A stretch of 39,854 nucleotides of DNA, taken from positions 1 through 39,854 of the forward strand of contig JADLHO010000012.1 in NCBI GenBank assembly GCA_020848735.1. The letters run 5' to 3'. This stretch comes from Planctomycetota bacterium (GTDB taxonomy: Bacteria; Planctomycetota; UBA1135; UBA2386). The translations under genes and the position numbers were made by a program. Below the pieces are notes generated by a model. It was not told where the DNA came from, did not search any database, and saw nothing but the letters and a program-made list of their open reading frames with translations. Within the stretch, counting starts at the first letter, position 1. Every line of letters starts with the position of its first letter. Shown in pieces: positions 7,901-16,530 of the stretch.

Positions 7901-8890
7901 ATGCGCATCCTCGTCACCGGCGGCGCCGGCTTCGTCGGCTCGCACCTCGTCGATCGGCTGGTCCGGCGCGGGGATCGCGTGGTCGTGCTCGACGACCTCT
8001 CCTCGGGCCGGACGCAGCACCTCGCGTCGGCGGCGGCCCTCGCGGACCCCGGCGCGCTGCAGCTCGTGCACGGCTGCGTCACCGAGGCCGCGCTGGTGCG
8101 GCGCCTGTGCGGAGAGGTCGACGCGGTCTTCCACCTCGCCGCGGTCGTCGGGGTGCGCCGCAGCCTCGAGCAGGCGACGCTCGCGATGCGCGTGAACGCC
8201 GAGGGGACCGCGCGCGTCCTCGAGGCCTGCGCACCCGCCCGCACGCCCTTGCTCCTCACGTCGAGCTCCGAGGTCTACGGCGATTCGCTCGAGCCGCTCG
8301 CGGAGGATTCGCCGGTCCTTCCCGGCGCGAGCGAGCGGATGCGCGGCGGCTACGCGTGCAGCAAGGCGTACGGCGAGTGGCTCGCGCTCGCGTTCGCGCG
8401 CGAGCAGGGTCTGCCCGTCGTCGTGACGCGGCTCTTCAACGTGATCGGCCCACGGCAATCCCAGGCGATGGTCGTGCCGCGCTTCGTCGCGCAGGCCCTG
8501 CGCGGCGAGGCGCTGACGATCCACGGCGACGGCTCGCAACGTCGCTGCTTCGCCGACGTCGGCGAGGTGGCGGACGCCCTGCTCGCGCTCGCCGCGACGC
8601 CCGCCGCGCGCGGGCGCGTCGTCAACGTCGGCGGCACGCAGGAGTGCAGCGTGCGCGAGCTCGCGCGGCGCGTCCTCGCCGCGGCGGGACTCGAGCTGCC
8701 CCTGCGCACGGTCTCGGCGAGCGAGGCCTTCCCGCCCGGGGGCAGCGACATCCGCCGTCGCGTGCCCGTGCTCGCGTTGCTGCGCGGCCTGATCGGCACC
8801 GTGCCCTCGCGCCCGTTGGACGAGACCCTGCGCGAGCTCGTCACGGAACAGCGCCGCTGCCGTGACGCGGCGCTGCTGGCCCCGGTCTGA
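7901..8890 (+). CDS. NAD-dependent sugar epimerase/dehydratase (extended SDR)
   Basis: A 329-residue extended short-chain dehydrogenase acting on a nucleotide sugar. The NAD-binding motif is GGAGFVG at 7-13. DDLSSG near 31-36 binds the NAD ribose. The catalytic pair is Tyr151-x3-Lys155 (YACSK), with the upstream Ser triplet in LTSSSEVYGDS at 120-129. RLFNVIGPRQ and TIHGDGSQRRCFADVGEVADA are typical of GalE, UDP-glucuronate decarboxylase and dTDP-glucose dehydratase relatives. I cannot decide between these, although the overall look is closest to UDP-glucuronate decarboxylase/epimerase types. It probably supplies a sugar donor for the nearby surface-glycan genes, though it is separated from them by the dNTPase and tRNA. 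It ends ten bases before a convergent gene. Confidence 0.88.
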   Translation: MRILVTGGAGFVGSHLVDRLVRRGDRVVVLDDLSSGRTQHLASAAALADPGALQLVHGCVTEAALVRRLCGEVDAVFHLAAVVGVRRSLEQATLAMRVNAEGTARVLEACAPARTPLLLTSSSEVYGDSLEPLAEDSPVLPGASERMRGGYACSKAYGEWLALAFAREQGLPVVVTRLFNVIGPRQSQAMVVPRFVAQALRGEALTIHGDGSQRRCFADVGEVADALLALAATPAARGRVVNVGGTQECSVRELARRVLAAAGLELPLRTVSASEAFPPGGSDIRRRVPVLALLRGLIGTVPSRPLDETLRELVTEQRRCRDAALLAPV

Positions 8891-8900
8891 ACGCGTCGGC

Positions 8901-11387
8901 TCAGCGCCGGCCCGCGGCGAGGCGCTCGAGGGCGGCGGCCAGGTCCTCGCGCGTGTCCGCGTCGAGTTCGAGGACGAGGTCCTCGGTGAGCCCCTCGGCA
9001 GGGATCTCCACGCTGAACTCGAAGGCGTTGCGGTCGTCGAAGATGCGGCCGAAGAGCTGGCCACCGCGCGGTGCGGGATGGAGCGCGAGCTTCATCGCGC
9101 CGCTGCCCGGTGGCCGGATCGTGAGCGTCGCCTCGTCGGCGCGGGCCAGGACCCCGACGAGTTCCTCGTAGGTCCCTGCACCCTCGCCGCACCGTGCGAA
9201 GAGCTCCACGACGAGCCCCTCGGCGATCGCCGGCAGACCGACGACGCGCACGCGCGCGCGCGGTCGCGGTTGCAGCGCGACGCGCAGGCCGTCTTCGACC
9301 CGGTCTGCGAACCGCGTGCAGAACTCGGGATGCGAGAAGCGCAGCCCTTCACCCGCCGCGAGGCGCGCGACGAAGCGCTCGCCCTTGCTCGTGCCGAGGC
9401 CGCGCACGAAGCGTCCGTGGCCGCGGTTCACGACGGCCACGAGGACTCCGTGCAGCGGCTTGCCCGCGGCATCGACGAGCTCGATGCCGTACTCGGCGCG
9501 CTCGTCCGACCAGCGGATCGCCGCCAGACGAGGGTCCTCACAGGTCTCACCGGCGGCGATCACGAGGTCGCCGATCTCCTGGGCGGGCGCGTCGTACTCA
9601 CCGTCTTCGAAGACCTGCAGCGTGTAACGGCCGGGCAGCACGCTCTCGAAGACGAAGGGACCGGTCTCGACGCTGCGGCCCTGCGAGGACCCGTCCGCGA
9701 CGCTCCGCAGCATCAGGCGGACCCGTTCGCCCTCGCCGAGCGGCTGCGCGATCGAACCCTTCACGACTGCGGCGCGGACGATCTCGAGGCGCAGCGCGAG
9801 ATCCCCCGGTCGCGCCTCGCCGCCGCTCTTCACGAGCCAGTTCCCGGACGGCTCGCGACCTGTGGGGCTCAGCCGCAACACGAGCGGCCGGCGCGGTCCG
9901 CACTTCAGCTCGAAGCGACCCTGCGCATCGCTGCGCACCAGGTGCCCGGACTGGCCGCCGGACCAGGAGACCGACTGCGGACCGCCGCCGTCGGTGAAGG
10001 ACTCCGAGGCGTGGAGCAGGAGCCCCGGCACGGGTGCACCCACGTCGTCGACGACGGTTCCGGCGACGATCGTGGTCTCCTCCTGCAGCCGGAGCGGGCC
10101 GAGCTCGTGCGGTCCGGGACGGGTCGCGTCGCCGAGCGCGAGGTGGGCCGCGCCGCGGTACTCGGTGAGCTGGTCCTCGCCGCGCAGTCTCACGATCAGC
10201 TCGACGTCGTCCTGGTCGCGCAGCTCGTTCTCGAGCTTGAGCGTGAAGCGTCCCGCGTCGTCGGTGCGCAGCGTGTGACCTCTCGTGCGCCCCGGCCGCA
10301 TCACCTGCACCACGAGCGCCGTGCGCGCCAGTGCCCGGCCGTCGATGCCGAGCACCGCGACCGTGAGCTCGGGCGCGGGCGCGATGCCCTCCACGCCGAG
10401 CACGACGAGTTCGCCGGCGTGGCGCGGACCCCGGCCGGAGATCGTCTGGGCGTCGGGCTGCCCTTCGATCACCACGGCGCCCTCGAGCTCGAGGTCGAGC
10501 GCGACGTGGGCGAAGGTCAGCGCCGTCGGCTCCGCCGCGCTCGGCGGGATCGAGCCGAAGCCCGGCAAGGTCGGCAGTCGCAGCGCTCCGTCGGGTCGCT
10601 GCACGATCGCCGCGAGCGCCGCGCGACCGAGTCCGCGGAGCGGGCGACCTTCCACGTCGCGCGCGACGAGTCGCACCGCGCCGAACGGTGGGAGCGTCAC
10701 CGTGACGGGCCGCGCGCCGCGCCGTTCGTCGGCCGCGAGTGGCCGCTCGAGCGGAGTCGCGGCGATCAATCCGAGCTGCAGGGCCAGCGGCTCCTCGCCG
10801 CGGCTCGCCGGCAATCGCGCGCGCCCCAGCGAGTCGCTGCGCAGCGCGCCGCGCCAGGGCACGGCGTGTTCGCCGGGCGGCGCGAGCCAGAGCGGCAGAC
10901 CGGCGACGGGCTTGCCGGCGCCGTCGACGACGAGGACCTCGACGCCGTCGCGCGGGCCGACGCGGAGGTCGAGCTCGTCGTGGCGCGCCGGGTCGACGTG
11001 CTGCGCGGCGACGTGCCCGCGCTGCAGCGCGACCACGATGGCCTTGCCGGCGAGCGGCAGCCGCACGAGCCCCTCCCGATCGCTCTGGTAGCGCAGCGCC
11101 GCGCGGGCGAGCGCGCTGCGTGCGGACGCATCGCCGGCGAACGCGTCGGGTTGGCCGAGGCGCAGCTGCGCGAGCCATTCCTTCTCGAGCCGCGTCTCGT
11201 CGACGACGAGGAGATCCGCGCCCTCGACCGCGCGCTCGGCGGCGTCGACGATCCAGACCGCGACGCCGTTCGTCGCGCGCGGCTGCACGGGCAGCCGCGC
11301 GAGCGGGTCCTGGGTTGCCGCCTCCGCGGCGAGGAGCAGCGCCGCCCACGCGCATGCGGCGTACGTCCATCGAGCCGGTCGATCCAT
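8901..11387 (-). CDS. Exported protein with repeated carboxypeptidase-regulatory-like domains
   Basis: An 828-residue protein with an N-terminal signal peptide (MDRPARW, then a hydrophobic Ala/Leu core, mature start near ATQDPLAR). The rest is a string of Ig-like/transthyretin-like beta sandwiches of the carboxypeptidase regulatory type. Recurrent phrases mark the domains: VLVVDGAGKPVAGLPLWL, VAGTVVDDVGAPVPGLLLHA, ELVDAAGKPLHGVLVAVVN, and the linking pattern SDxxGRxxL (LRSDSLGRARLP, LRTDDAGRFTLK, VRSDAQGRFELK). Such proteins are common and poorly understood in Planctomycetota and Bacteroidota, where they are thought to be extracellular or periplasmic scaffolds. I prefer the ATG at 11387; an ATG at 11399 would add four residues. 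No catalytic residues are visible. The gene diverges from the PDZ protein gene. Confidence 0.8.
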   Translation of the reverse strand: MDRPARWTYAACAWAALLLAAEAATQDPLARLPVQPRATNGVAVWIVDAAERAVEGADLLVVDETRLEKEWLAQLRLGQPDAFAGDASARSALARAALRYQSDREGLVRLPLAGKAIVVALQRGHVAAQHVDPARHDELDLRVGPRDGVEVLVVDGAGKPVAGLPLWLAPPGEHAVPWRGALRSDSLGRARLPASRGEEPLALQLGLIAATPLERPLAADERRGARPVTVTLPPFGAVRLVARDVEGRPLRGLGRAALAAIVQRPDGALRLPTLPGFGSIPPSAAEPTALTFAHVALDLELEGAVVIEGQPDAQTISGRGPRHAGELVVLGVEGIAPAPELTVAVLGIDGRALARTALVVQVMRPGRTRGHTLRTDDAGRFTLKLENELRDQDDVELIVRLRGEDQLTEYRGAAHLALGDATRPGPHELGPLRLQEETTIVAGTVVDDVGAPVPGLLLHASESFTDGGGPQSVSWSGGQSGHLVRSDAQGRFELKCGPRRPLVLRLSPTGREPSGNWLVKSGGEARPGDLALRLEIVRAAVVKGSIAQPLGEGERVRLMLRSVADGSSQGRSVETGPFVFESVLPGRYTLQVFEDGEYDAPAQEIGDLVIAAGETCEDPRLAAIRWSDERAEYGIELVDAAGKPLHGVLVAVVNRGHGRFVRGLGTSKGERFVARLAAGEGLRFSHPEFCTRFADRVEDGLRVALQPRPRARVRVVGLPAIAEGLVVELFARCGEGAGTYEELVGVLARADEATLTIRPPGSGAMKLALHPAPRGGQLFGRIFDDRNAFEFSVEIPAEGLTEDLVLELDADTREDLAAALERLAAGRR

Positions 11388-11489
11388 GGGCGCGACCATA
11401 GACGACCCGCGCCCGCGCTCGGATCGGGACTTCCTCCCGCCTGTCAGGACCGCGGTCGTCGCGGCAAGCAGGAGTCCTCGAGACCACGC
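11388..11489. promoter_or_regulatory. Divergent promoter interval
   Basis: This 102-base gap separates two divergently read exported-protein genes and must hold both promoters. AGGAG at 11470-11474 is a possible, rather distant ribosome-binding site for the rightward gene. No clear -35/-10 boxes or operators are recognised. Confidence 0.4.
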
Positions 11490-13328
11490 ATGCCGACCAC
11501 GACCAAACGCCCGGCCCTGCCCATCGGCCGACCCGCTCTGCTCGCCCTCGCCGTCCTCGGCGCCACCGCCGTGCTGCCGCTCGCGCCGCTCGCCGCGCAG
11601 AACCCGCTCGCGCGCCGCAGCCCGGCGACCCAGCCCTTCGCCGGCAGCTTCCGCGGGGAGGGCCTCGCGCTCGAGCTGCGCTGGGACGCGGCGCAGCGCG
11701 GCTACCGCGGCACGCTGAGCTTCGAGGGTCAGCGCTATCCCTGCCGCGTCGACGAGCGCGACGGCGGCGCGCAGGGCAGCTTCACGGTCGACGGCGAGGC
11801 CTACGAGTTCCGCCTCGCGCTGCGCGGCGAGACGCTGACGCTCGTGAGCGACGGCGTCGAGCACCGGCTCGTGCGCGAGGCCCAGGGCAGCGGCGCGGCG
11901 TCTGCTCCGGGCGGGGTCGGCATCGCGCTGCGCCACACCGACGACCAGCGCTTCGTCATCGAACAGGTGACTGCGAACGGGCCGGCTGCCCGCGCCGGAC
12001 TGAAGCCCGGCGGCGTGCTCGTCGCGGTCGACGGGCAGTCGGTCGACGGACTCGCGCTCCGCGAGGTCATCGCGCGCATCGGCGGTCCGATCGGCAAGCT
12101 CGTCACGCTGACGGTCGAGGTCGAGGACGAGCTGCTCGACGTCGTGCTCGAGCGCGCGTCCCTCGAGCGCGCTGCGGCCGGGCCTGCGGCGGACCCGCGG
12201 CGGGCGGCCGACGCCGGCTCGATGCCGCCGGCGATCGCGCCCGGCGTGCGGGTCACCTGGTACCTCGGTTCGGCGACGCTGAACGGCGTGCGCAGCCAGC
12301 TCGTGCAGGACGACCAGGGGAACTGGGTCGATCCGCAGAGCGGCCAACGCTACTCCGATCGCGAGAACCCGAACGCGGCGGGGGCGGGCTTCCTCCAGCT
12401 CACGATCCTCGCGGCCGATGCGCAGGGCATCGCGGGCGACACGCGCAACTTCGTGATGCTGGACCCCGCGCGCGGCAGCGTGACCTCCACCGTCACGCAG
12501 GGCCTCGTCGGCGATGCCGAGACGCTCGGCGAGTACTGGATCCACCCGCGCAAGCTCGCGGCGACGCAGGAGGAGAAGACCCCGGGCCATCGCGTCGCGC
12601 GGCTGAAGTACCCGCTCGAAGGCCAGGTCTTCGACGCGATCGTCTTCGAGACGCGCAACGCCTCGGGCTACTTCCGCAACACCTACGACCTCGCCACGGG
12701 CCTGCTCCTCGTCGGCTCGAGCAGCACGACCGGTGCGTCGGTGCCGACCGTCGACCCGAACGGTCGCGTGAGTCCCGGTTCCGGTGCGACGACGATCACC
12801 TCGATGATGCTGCGCAACGTGCGCGACCTGCAGCTGCCCTGGGCGGGGGCGGCCGCGCCGGCGCTGCGCCGCGGTGAACAGCGCGGCTACACGGGCAGCT
12901 ACAGCACGCAGATCCAGGGCGTGCCCGAGATGCCGATGCAGTACTCCTTCGCGGTGCAGATCGAGTCGGCGCAGCGCGGCTTCGTCGTGGCGAAGACGCG
13001 CTCGCGGCTCGAGTCCGGCTACTCGGCGCCGCAGGAGAGCGAGACCACGCGCGTCTTCGGCGCACCCATGCTCGCGGGACTCTTCGTCCCGCCGGCCGTG
13101 CTGCGGTCCTTGCGACCGGAGCAGGTGCTCGACGAGGACCCGATCACGCGCTTCCGCACGGTCTTCGCCGGGGTGCAGGACGGACACGCGGTGATCGTCG
13201 AACAGGGCCCCAACGAGACCAACCGGTTCGCCTACGAGCTCGCGAGCGGCATGCTCGGCGCGATGGACCTTCGCCAGACCAACGGCGTGGGCACGACGGT
13301 CGTGCGCCTCGCGGTGACGGGTCGCTGA
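11490..13328 (+). CDS. Exported PDZ-domain protein
   Basis: A 612-residue exported protein. The signal peptide covers about residues 1-36, with the mature protein starting QNPLARRS at Gln37. Residues 48-130 form a small beta-rich module (GSFRGEGLALELRW...RGTLSFEGQRYPC) that I know from other exported planctomycete-type proteins. A PDZ domain lies at about 143-211, with the signature ANGPAARAGLKPGGVLVAVDGQ and the carboxylate-binding strand GIALRHTD. The remaining 400 residues have no recognised domain; the stretch from about 250 (RVTWYLGSATLNGVRSQLV) to the end looks beta-rich. No protease catalytic triad is seen, so this is not an obvious HtrA enzyme. It ends convergently with the helicase gene, with a hairpin in the 19-base gap. 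Confidence 0.82.
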   Translation: MPTTTKRPALPIGRPALLALAVLGATAVLPLAPLAAQNPLARRSPATQPFAGSFRGEGLALELRWDAAQRGYRGTLSFEGQRYPCRVDERDGGAQGSFTVDGEAYEFRLALRGETLTLVSDGVEHRLVREAQGSGAASAPGGVGIALRHTDDQRFVIEQVTANGPAARAGLKPGGVLVAVDGQSVDGLALREVIARIGGPIGKLVTLTVEVEDELLDVVLERASLERAAAGPAADPRRAADAGSMPPAIAPGVRVTWYLGSATLNGVRSQLVQDDQGNWVDPQSGQRYSDRENPNAAGAGFLQLTILAADAQGIAGDTRNFVMLDPARGSVTSTVTQGLVGDAETLGEYWIHPRKLAATQEEKTPGHRVARLKYPLEGQVFDAIVFETRNASGYFRNTYDLATGLLLVGSSSTTGASVPTVDPNGRVSPGSGATTITSMMLRNVRDLQLPWAGAAAPALRRGEQRGYTGSYSTQIQGVPEMPMQYSFAVQIESAQRGFVVAKTRSRLESGYSAPQESETTRVFGAPMLAGLFVPPAVLRSLRPEQVLDEDPITRFRTVFAGVQDGHAVIVEQGPNETNRFAYELASGMLGAMDLRQTNGVGTTVVRLAVTGR

Positions 13329-13340
13329 GCCGCGTCCCGG

Positions 13341-13357
13341 GATCGCGCTACGCGATC
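13341..13357. terminator. Possible bidirectional terminator between convergent genes
   Basis: A perfect 7-bp inverted repeat GATCGCG-CTA-CGCGATC lies between the stops of two convergent genes. The loop CTA is the TAG stop codon of the minus-strand helicase gene. There is no T-tract on either side, so intrinsic termination is uncertain. Confidence 0.35.
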
Positions 13358-16300
13358 GCGGCCGCGAAGCTCGCGAAGAGATCGCCGGGCAGCGGGCGCT
13401 CGAGGCGCCACACGATCTGCATCGGCCGCTCGGACTCGTGGCGGACGTACTCCGCGAAGCCCAGGCAATGGAACGCGCGTTCCTTCTGGTGCAGGCGCGC
13501 GAAGAGGAGGACGCGTGTGCCGCGTGCGCGGTGCTCGACGTAGCGGCGGCCGGTCTCGCTCTTGGCCGACGTGCCCGACTGGCTCTCCCAGTGGATCAGC
13601 TCGCGGTTGATCGCGTAGTCGCGGTAGCGCGTGGTCGGCGAGAACGAACCCGAGCTCTTGTCGATCGTGAACACGAAGACGTCGATCTGCTCGGCTTCGA
13701 ACCATCGCACCCCCTCGCGCCATGGCGGCGGCAAGACGCGCAGCTCGGGGCCGAAGGCGGCGAGGATCTCGTCGCGCGCGTAGCGGGCGTGGATGGCGAG
13801 CGGGAATCTCGCGTCGGGTGCGAGCGGCGCGGCGAGATGCGTGCGTCGCGTCGCGAGTGCGTCGACGAGCTGGCTCAGCTCGGTGACGACCTGCGGATGC
13901 GCGGCGAGCAGATCCCAGGCTTCCTGCAGCCCCGACTCGCGATCGAGCACCTGCTTCGCGACGACCGCGAGCAGCATGCGCGCGCAGCGTCGCGCGCGCG
14001 GTTCGAGGTCGTCGATCCGCAGCGTCGATGCGCGGGCGAGCAGCGACCCGAAGTTTCCCAGGCGCTCCTCGTCGTCGACGTGCAGCAGGCGGCCGATGCC
14101 GCGACGCAGTGCGGCTTCGTGCGGGCCGGCCGTGGCGAGCACGATCCCGGCGCGCTCCTGCAGCTCCGCCCAGCAACGCTCCTTGCCGTAGACGTCTTCT
14201 GGTTCCAGCCCCGTCGCCGAAAGGAACTCGGCGAGGCTCGGCTCGTGGCCGGCCGCGCGCAGCCGGCGCAGCTCCTCGACCTGGGCGGCGAGGCGCGCGG
14301 GCAGCGCGGCCTGCACGTTCGCGAGCACGCGCTCGCTCGCGATGGCATCGAGTTCGAGATGACAGCCAGCGGGCAGCCAGGGGAAGCCGCCCTCGATCTG
14401 TCGGACGAGCTCGTTGCGCGTCCCGCCGAGCAGTGCCAGGAAACGTCGGTCGTAGCGGAACTCGGCGTGGTGCTGCCCGACGAAGTCGAGCACCGTGCAG
14501 CAGCGTTTGCCCGGATGTTGCCGGAGGCCGCGCCCCAGCTGCTGGAGGAAGAGCGTGGGGCTCTCGGTCGGGCGCAGGAGCAGCAGCGTGTCGACGGCGG
14601 GCAGGTCCACGCCTTCGTTGAAGAGGTCGACGGAGAAGAGCACGTTGAGCTCGCCGCGCTCGAGATCGCGCAGCGCCTCTGCCCGCTCGCTCGCCGGACT
14701 GTCACCCCAGACCGCCGAGGCCTTCACGCCGCTCTCGCGGAACACGCGCGCCAGGAAGCGCGCGTGCGCGACGCTCACGCAGAAGCCGAGGGCGCGGATG
14801 CGCTGCACGTCGTCCACGAGGTCCGCGAGCTGCTTGACCACGTGACGCGCGAGCGCGTCGTCCGCGGTGAGCACGCGCGTGAGGCCGTCGACGTCGTAGC
14901 CCCGACCCCGATGCCAGGGCACCGCGCGCAGATCGCTGTGATCCGCGATGCCGAAGTAGCGGAAGGGCACGAGCCGCCGCTGGTCGATGGCGTCCCAGAG
15001 CCGCAGCTCCGCGGCGATGCGACCGGAGAACCAGGCGAGCACGTCGAGGCCGTCGCTGCGCTCGGGGGTCGCGGTGAGGCCGAGCAGTTCGCGAGGTCGC
15101 AGCCGTTCGAGGACCGCGCGGTAGCTCGCGGCCGCAGCGTGATGGAACTCGTCGACGATCACGACATCGAAGTGCTGCGGATCGAGCGCCTCGAGACCGT
15201 TGCCCGCGAGGCTCTGGATCGAGGCGAACACGTGCTCGAAGCGCTTCGGCCGCTGCCCTTCGACCCAGAGCTCCCCGAACGCCGCGTCGCGGCGCGCGAT
15301 CGCGAAGGTCTTGCGCCCCTGCTCCAGCAGCTCCTTGCGGTGCGCGACGAAGAGCAGGCGATCGCGCGGCAGTTCGGCGCCGAGGCGCGCGTAGTCGATC
15401 GCGGCCATCACCGTCTTGCCCGTGCCGGTCGCCGCGACCAGCAGGTTCCGGTGATGGCCGAGGCGTCGCGCGAGCGCGAGTTGCTCGAGCAGACGCTCCT
15501 GGAACGGCTCGGGACGCAGCTCGATCGGGGGGAGCGAGAACCCGCCCGTGCTGCGCGTCGTCGCGCCGAGCGCCGCGCGGAACTGCTCCGGCGCGAAGTC
15601 CACGAACTCGCCGCTGTGCCAGTACGACTCGAACACCGCCTCGAACTTCGCGATCACATCCGGGTTGCGCGCGCCGGAGATGCGCACGTTCCACTCGAGG
15701 CCGTCGTGCTGAGCCGAGTGCGTGAGGTTCGAGGAGCCGATGAACGCGGTCGAGAAGCCACTCGTGCGGTGGAAGTGCCAGGACTTCGCGTGCAGGCGCG
15801 TGCCCGACGTGTCGTAGCTCACCCGCACCTGGGCACCGAGCTCGGCGAGTTCCTCGAGCGCCTCGCATTCGGTCGAGCCGGTGTAGACGGTGGTCAGCAC
15901 GCGGAGCGCGCGACCTTTGCGGCAGTGGTCACAGAGTCGCTCGCGGAGCGGCCGGAGCCCGCTGCGCCGGATGAAGGCCAGCACCGCGTCGACCCGATCC
16001 GCCGAGGGAAGCTCGGCCAACACCTGGCTCACGATGCGCGGCTCGCCGGGTGCGTTCGTCAGGAGCGTCGTGTCGAGCAACGGGATCAGGGGCGCCGGCA
16101 GATCCTCGGCCTGGCCGTCGGGCAGCCGGCCGCGCAGCGCGTGGAGGACCTGCACGGGCTCGACGAGTCGATCGCCGTCGACCGCGGCGTCGTCCGCGAG
16201 CTCGCGCAGCGCCGCCATGAGGTAACCGAGCAATGCAGCGCCTCGTCGAACGCGCTCGTCATCCGGACTGCCGTCCAGGCTGCGGCGCAGGATGCGCGCC

Positions 16301-16452
16301 GCGTGCAACGCGATGCGATCGGCGGCATCGGCGGGGGCGAGCTTCTTCTCGAGGGCGACGAGCGCTGCGCTGTCCGCGAGCGCGGCGCGGAGCTCGAGGG
16401 TGACGAGGGCTTCGTAGAGACCGCGAGCGAGACGTCCCACCGCCGTGAGCAT
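13348..16452 (-). CDS. PLD nuclease-SF2 helicase-DUF3427 fusion protein
   Basis: A 1034-residue three-part protein. Residues 150-290 hold a phospholipase D/HKD-type nuclease site: His221-x-Lys223 in LHAKSWHF and the later SSNLT at 240-244, one HKD copy, so it probably dimerises. Residues 315-665 are an SF2 helicase: Walker A ATGTGKT at 341-347, DEFH at 434-437, LTATPER at 459-465, and QQLGRGLRQ (motif VI) at 637-645. About residues 890-1030 match DUF3427 (FPLAIHARYARDEILAAFG, DKSSGSFSPTTRYRDYAI, HWESQSGTS). This architecture is known in bacteria as a stand-alone gene and is often suspected to act against foreign DNA, or in repair. All key motifs are intact. No restriction or methylase partner is next to it. 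Confidence 0.9.
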   Translation of the reverse strand: MLTAVGRLARGLYEALVTLELRAALADSAALVALEKKLAPADAADRIALHAARILRRSLDGSPDDERVRRGAALLGYLMAALRELADDAAVDGDRLVEPVQVLHALRGRLPDGQAEDLPAPLIPLLDTTLLTNAPGEPRIVSQVLAELPSADRVDAVLAFIRRSGLRPLRERLCDHCRKGRALRVLTTVYTGSTECEALEELAELGAQVRVSYDTSGTRLHAKSWHFHRTSGFSTAFIGSSNLTHSAQHDGLEWNVRISGARNPDVIAKFEAVFESYWHSGEFVDFAPEQFRAALGATTRSTGGFSLPPIELRPEPFQERLLEQLALARRLGHHRNLLVAATGTGKTVMAAIDYARLGAELPRDRLLFVAHRKELLEQGRKTFAIARRDAAFGELWVEGQRPKRFEHVFASIQSLAGNGLEALDPQHFDVVIVDEFHHAAAASYRAVLERLRPRELLGLTATPERSDGLDVLAWFSGRIAAELRLWDAIDQRRLVPFRYFGIADHSDLRAVPWHRGRGYDVDGLTRVLTADDALARHVVKQLADLVDDVQRIRALGFCVSVAHARFLARVFRESGVKASAVWGDSPASERAEALRDLERGELNVLFSVDLFNEGVDLPAVDTLLLLRPTESPTLFLQQLGRGLRQHPGKRCCTVLDFVGQHHAEFRYDRRFLALLGGTRNELVRQIEGGFPWLPAGCHLELDAIASERVLANVQAALPARLAAQVEELRRLRAAGHEPSLAEFLSATGLEPEDVYGKERCWAELQERAGIVLATAGPHEAALRRGIGRLLHVDDEERLGNFGSLLARASTLRIDDLEPRARRCARMLLAVVAKQVLDRESGLQEAWDLLAAHPQVVTELSQLVDALATRRTHLAAPLAPDARFPLAIHARYARDEILAAFGPELRVLPPPWREGVRWFEAEQIDVFVFTIDKSSGSFSPTTRYRDYAINRELIHWESQSGTSAKSETGRRYVEHRARGTRVLLFARLHQKERAFHCLGFAEYVRHESERPMQIVWRLERPLPGDLFASFAAAIA

Positions 16453-16530
16453 AGGCCGAGGATCGAGGCCAGCTCACCTTGGAAGACCTGACGTCGCGAG
16501 GGCGACGTCCGCCGCGTCGAGCGGGTCCGG

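Noticed and set aside
8862..11489. Uninterrupted plus-strand frame running antisense to the carboxypeptidase-regulatory-like gene and into the PDZ gene
   Set aside because: It has charged, repetitive, Arg/Asp/Glu-rich composition without domains and mirrors a gene with a signal peptide and clear domains. Long antisense frames are expected at this GC content. The true PDZ gene start is ATG 11490.
13348..16452. Part of a multi-gene defence system such as DISARM or a restriction system
   Set aside because: The flanking genes are an exported PDZ protein and a LanC-like remnant. No methylase, nuclease or other partner is adjacent.
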